A stretch of 5,910 nt of DNA from Thermodesulfatator sp. (GTDB lineage Bacteria > Desulfobacterota > Thermodesulfobacteria > Thermodesulfobacteriales > Thermodesulfobacteriaceae): positions 1 to 5,910 of the forward strand of contig JALWCD010000243.1 in the NCBI GenBank assembly GCA_027036915.1. Reading direction: 5' to 3'. Position 1 is the stretch's first letter; every line of letters starts with the position of its first letter. Shown one piece after another: positions 5,843 to 5,910 of this stretch. The translations under genes and the position numbers were made by a program. The notes below the pieces were generated by a model. It did not search any database, was not told the origin of the DNA, and worked only from the letters and a program-made list of their open reading frames with translations.

Positions 5843-5910
5843 GTCGTCTTTTTAAACCTGAGTCTGGTCTCTCGACAAGCCTTCTTTTGCCTTCCAAGAT
5901 CCTCGTAAGG
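5843..5910. other. Short end region without a recognisable gene
   Basis: These 68 bases follow the cobA-hemD stop. No start codon with a ribosome-binding site is present on the + strand. On the minus strand two frames run open in from the right edge and end at stops inside the repeat area (one reads ...KRRLRKGVTFSPCS), so the tail of a leftward gene or an insertion-sequence gene could enter here, but no family can be recognised. A T5 run at 5849-5853 lies 11 bases after a weak 6-bp hairpin (5816-5837), a poor match to an intrinsic terminator. Confidence 0.35.

Noticed and set aside
5816..5853. Intrinsic terminator after cobA-hemD (AAGGGG/CCCCTT hairpin then TTTTT)
   Set aside because: The stem has six pairs around a 10-base loop, and the T-run begins 11 bases after the stem, too far for a normal intrinsic terminator. 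It also overlaps the direct repeats, which explain the sequence better.

Overview
This window looks like ordinary chromosomal DNA from a Gram-negative bacterium, with densely packed and overlapping genes. It is moderately to strongly GC-rich in codon third positions. A lipopolysaccharide heptose gene (gmhA) indicates an outer membrane. A fused uroporphyrinogen methyltransferase/uroporphyrinogen III synthase, together with a deoxyhypusine-synthase-like protein, suggests a Desulfobacterota/Thermodesulfobacteria-type anaerobe, possibly thermophilic. That placement is inference from protein style and gene content, since no rRNA is present.

Layout. (1) Positions 1-619 hold the proteolytic C-terminus of an ATP-dependent Lon protease, cut by the left window edge. 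(2) Positions 620-838 hold two tRNA genes, Val(UAC) and Asp(GUC). Both have encoded CCA ends and each is preceded by a plausible housekeeping promoter. The first promoter's -35 box overlaps the lon stop codon. The second is an extended -10 promoter squeezed between the tRNAs. (3) Positions 856-5842 hold six genes on the + strand with no intergenic space: a membrane-anchored YdcF/ElyC-like DUF218 protein, gmhA, a deoxyhypusine-synthase-fold protein, a small FmdB-type zinc ribbon, hemC, and a cobA-hemD fusion. Each gene overlaps the next by 1 to 17 nt, so they almost certainly form one translationally coupled operon. (4) Positions 5797-5833 carry two copies of a 12-bp repeat, spaced 25 bp apart, inside the last codons of the fusion gene. 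The final 68 bases have no recognisable gene.

How the genes work together. The front of the operon serves the cell envelope: GmhA makes the heptose precursor of the LPS core, and the DUF218 protein resembles envelope-biogenesis factor ElyC. The back half makes tetrapyrroles. HemC converts porphobilinogen to hydroxymethylbilane, the HemD domain cyclises it to uroporphyrinogen III, and the CobA domain methylates that to precorrin-2, the precursor of siroheme, cobalamin and the alternative heme route. Between the halves lie two proteins without an assigned function. The more interesting is the deoxyhypusine-synthase-like enzyme: it appears to keep the active-site lysine but not the known spermidine-binding residues.

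I did not find a clearly new multi-gene system. The best leads are the deoxyhypusine-synthase-like enzyme and the repeat at the end of cobA-hemD, which may be the terminus of an insertion sequence.
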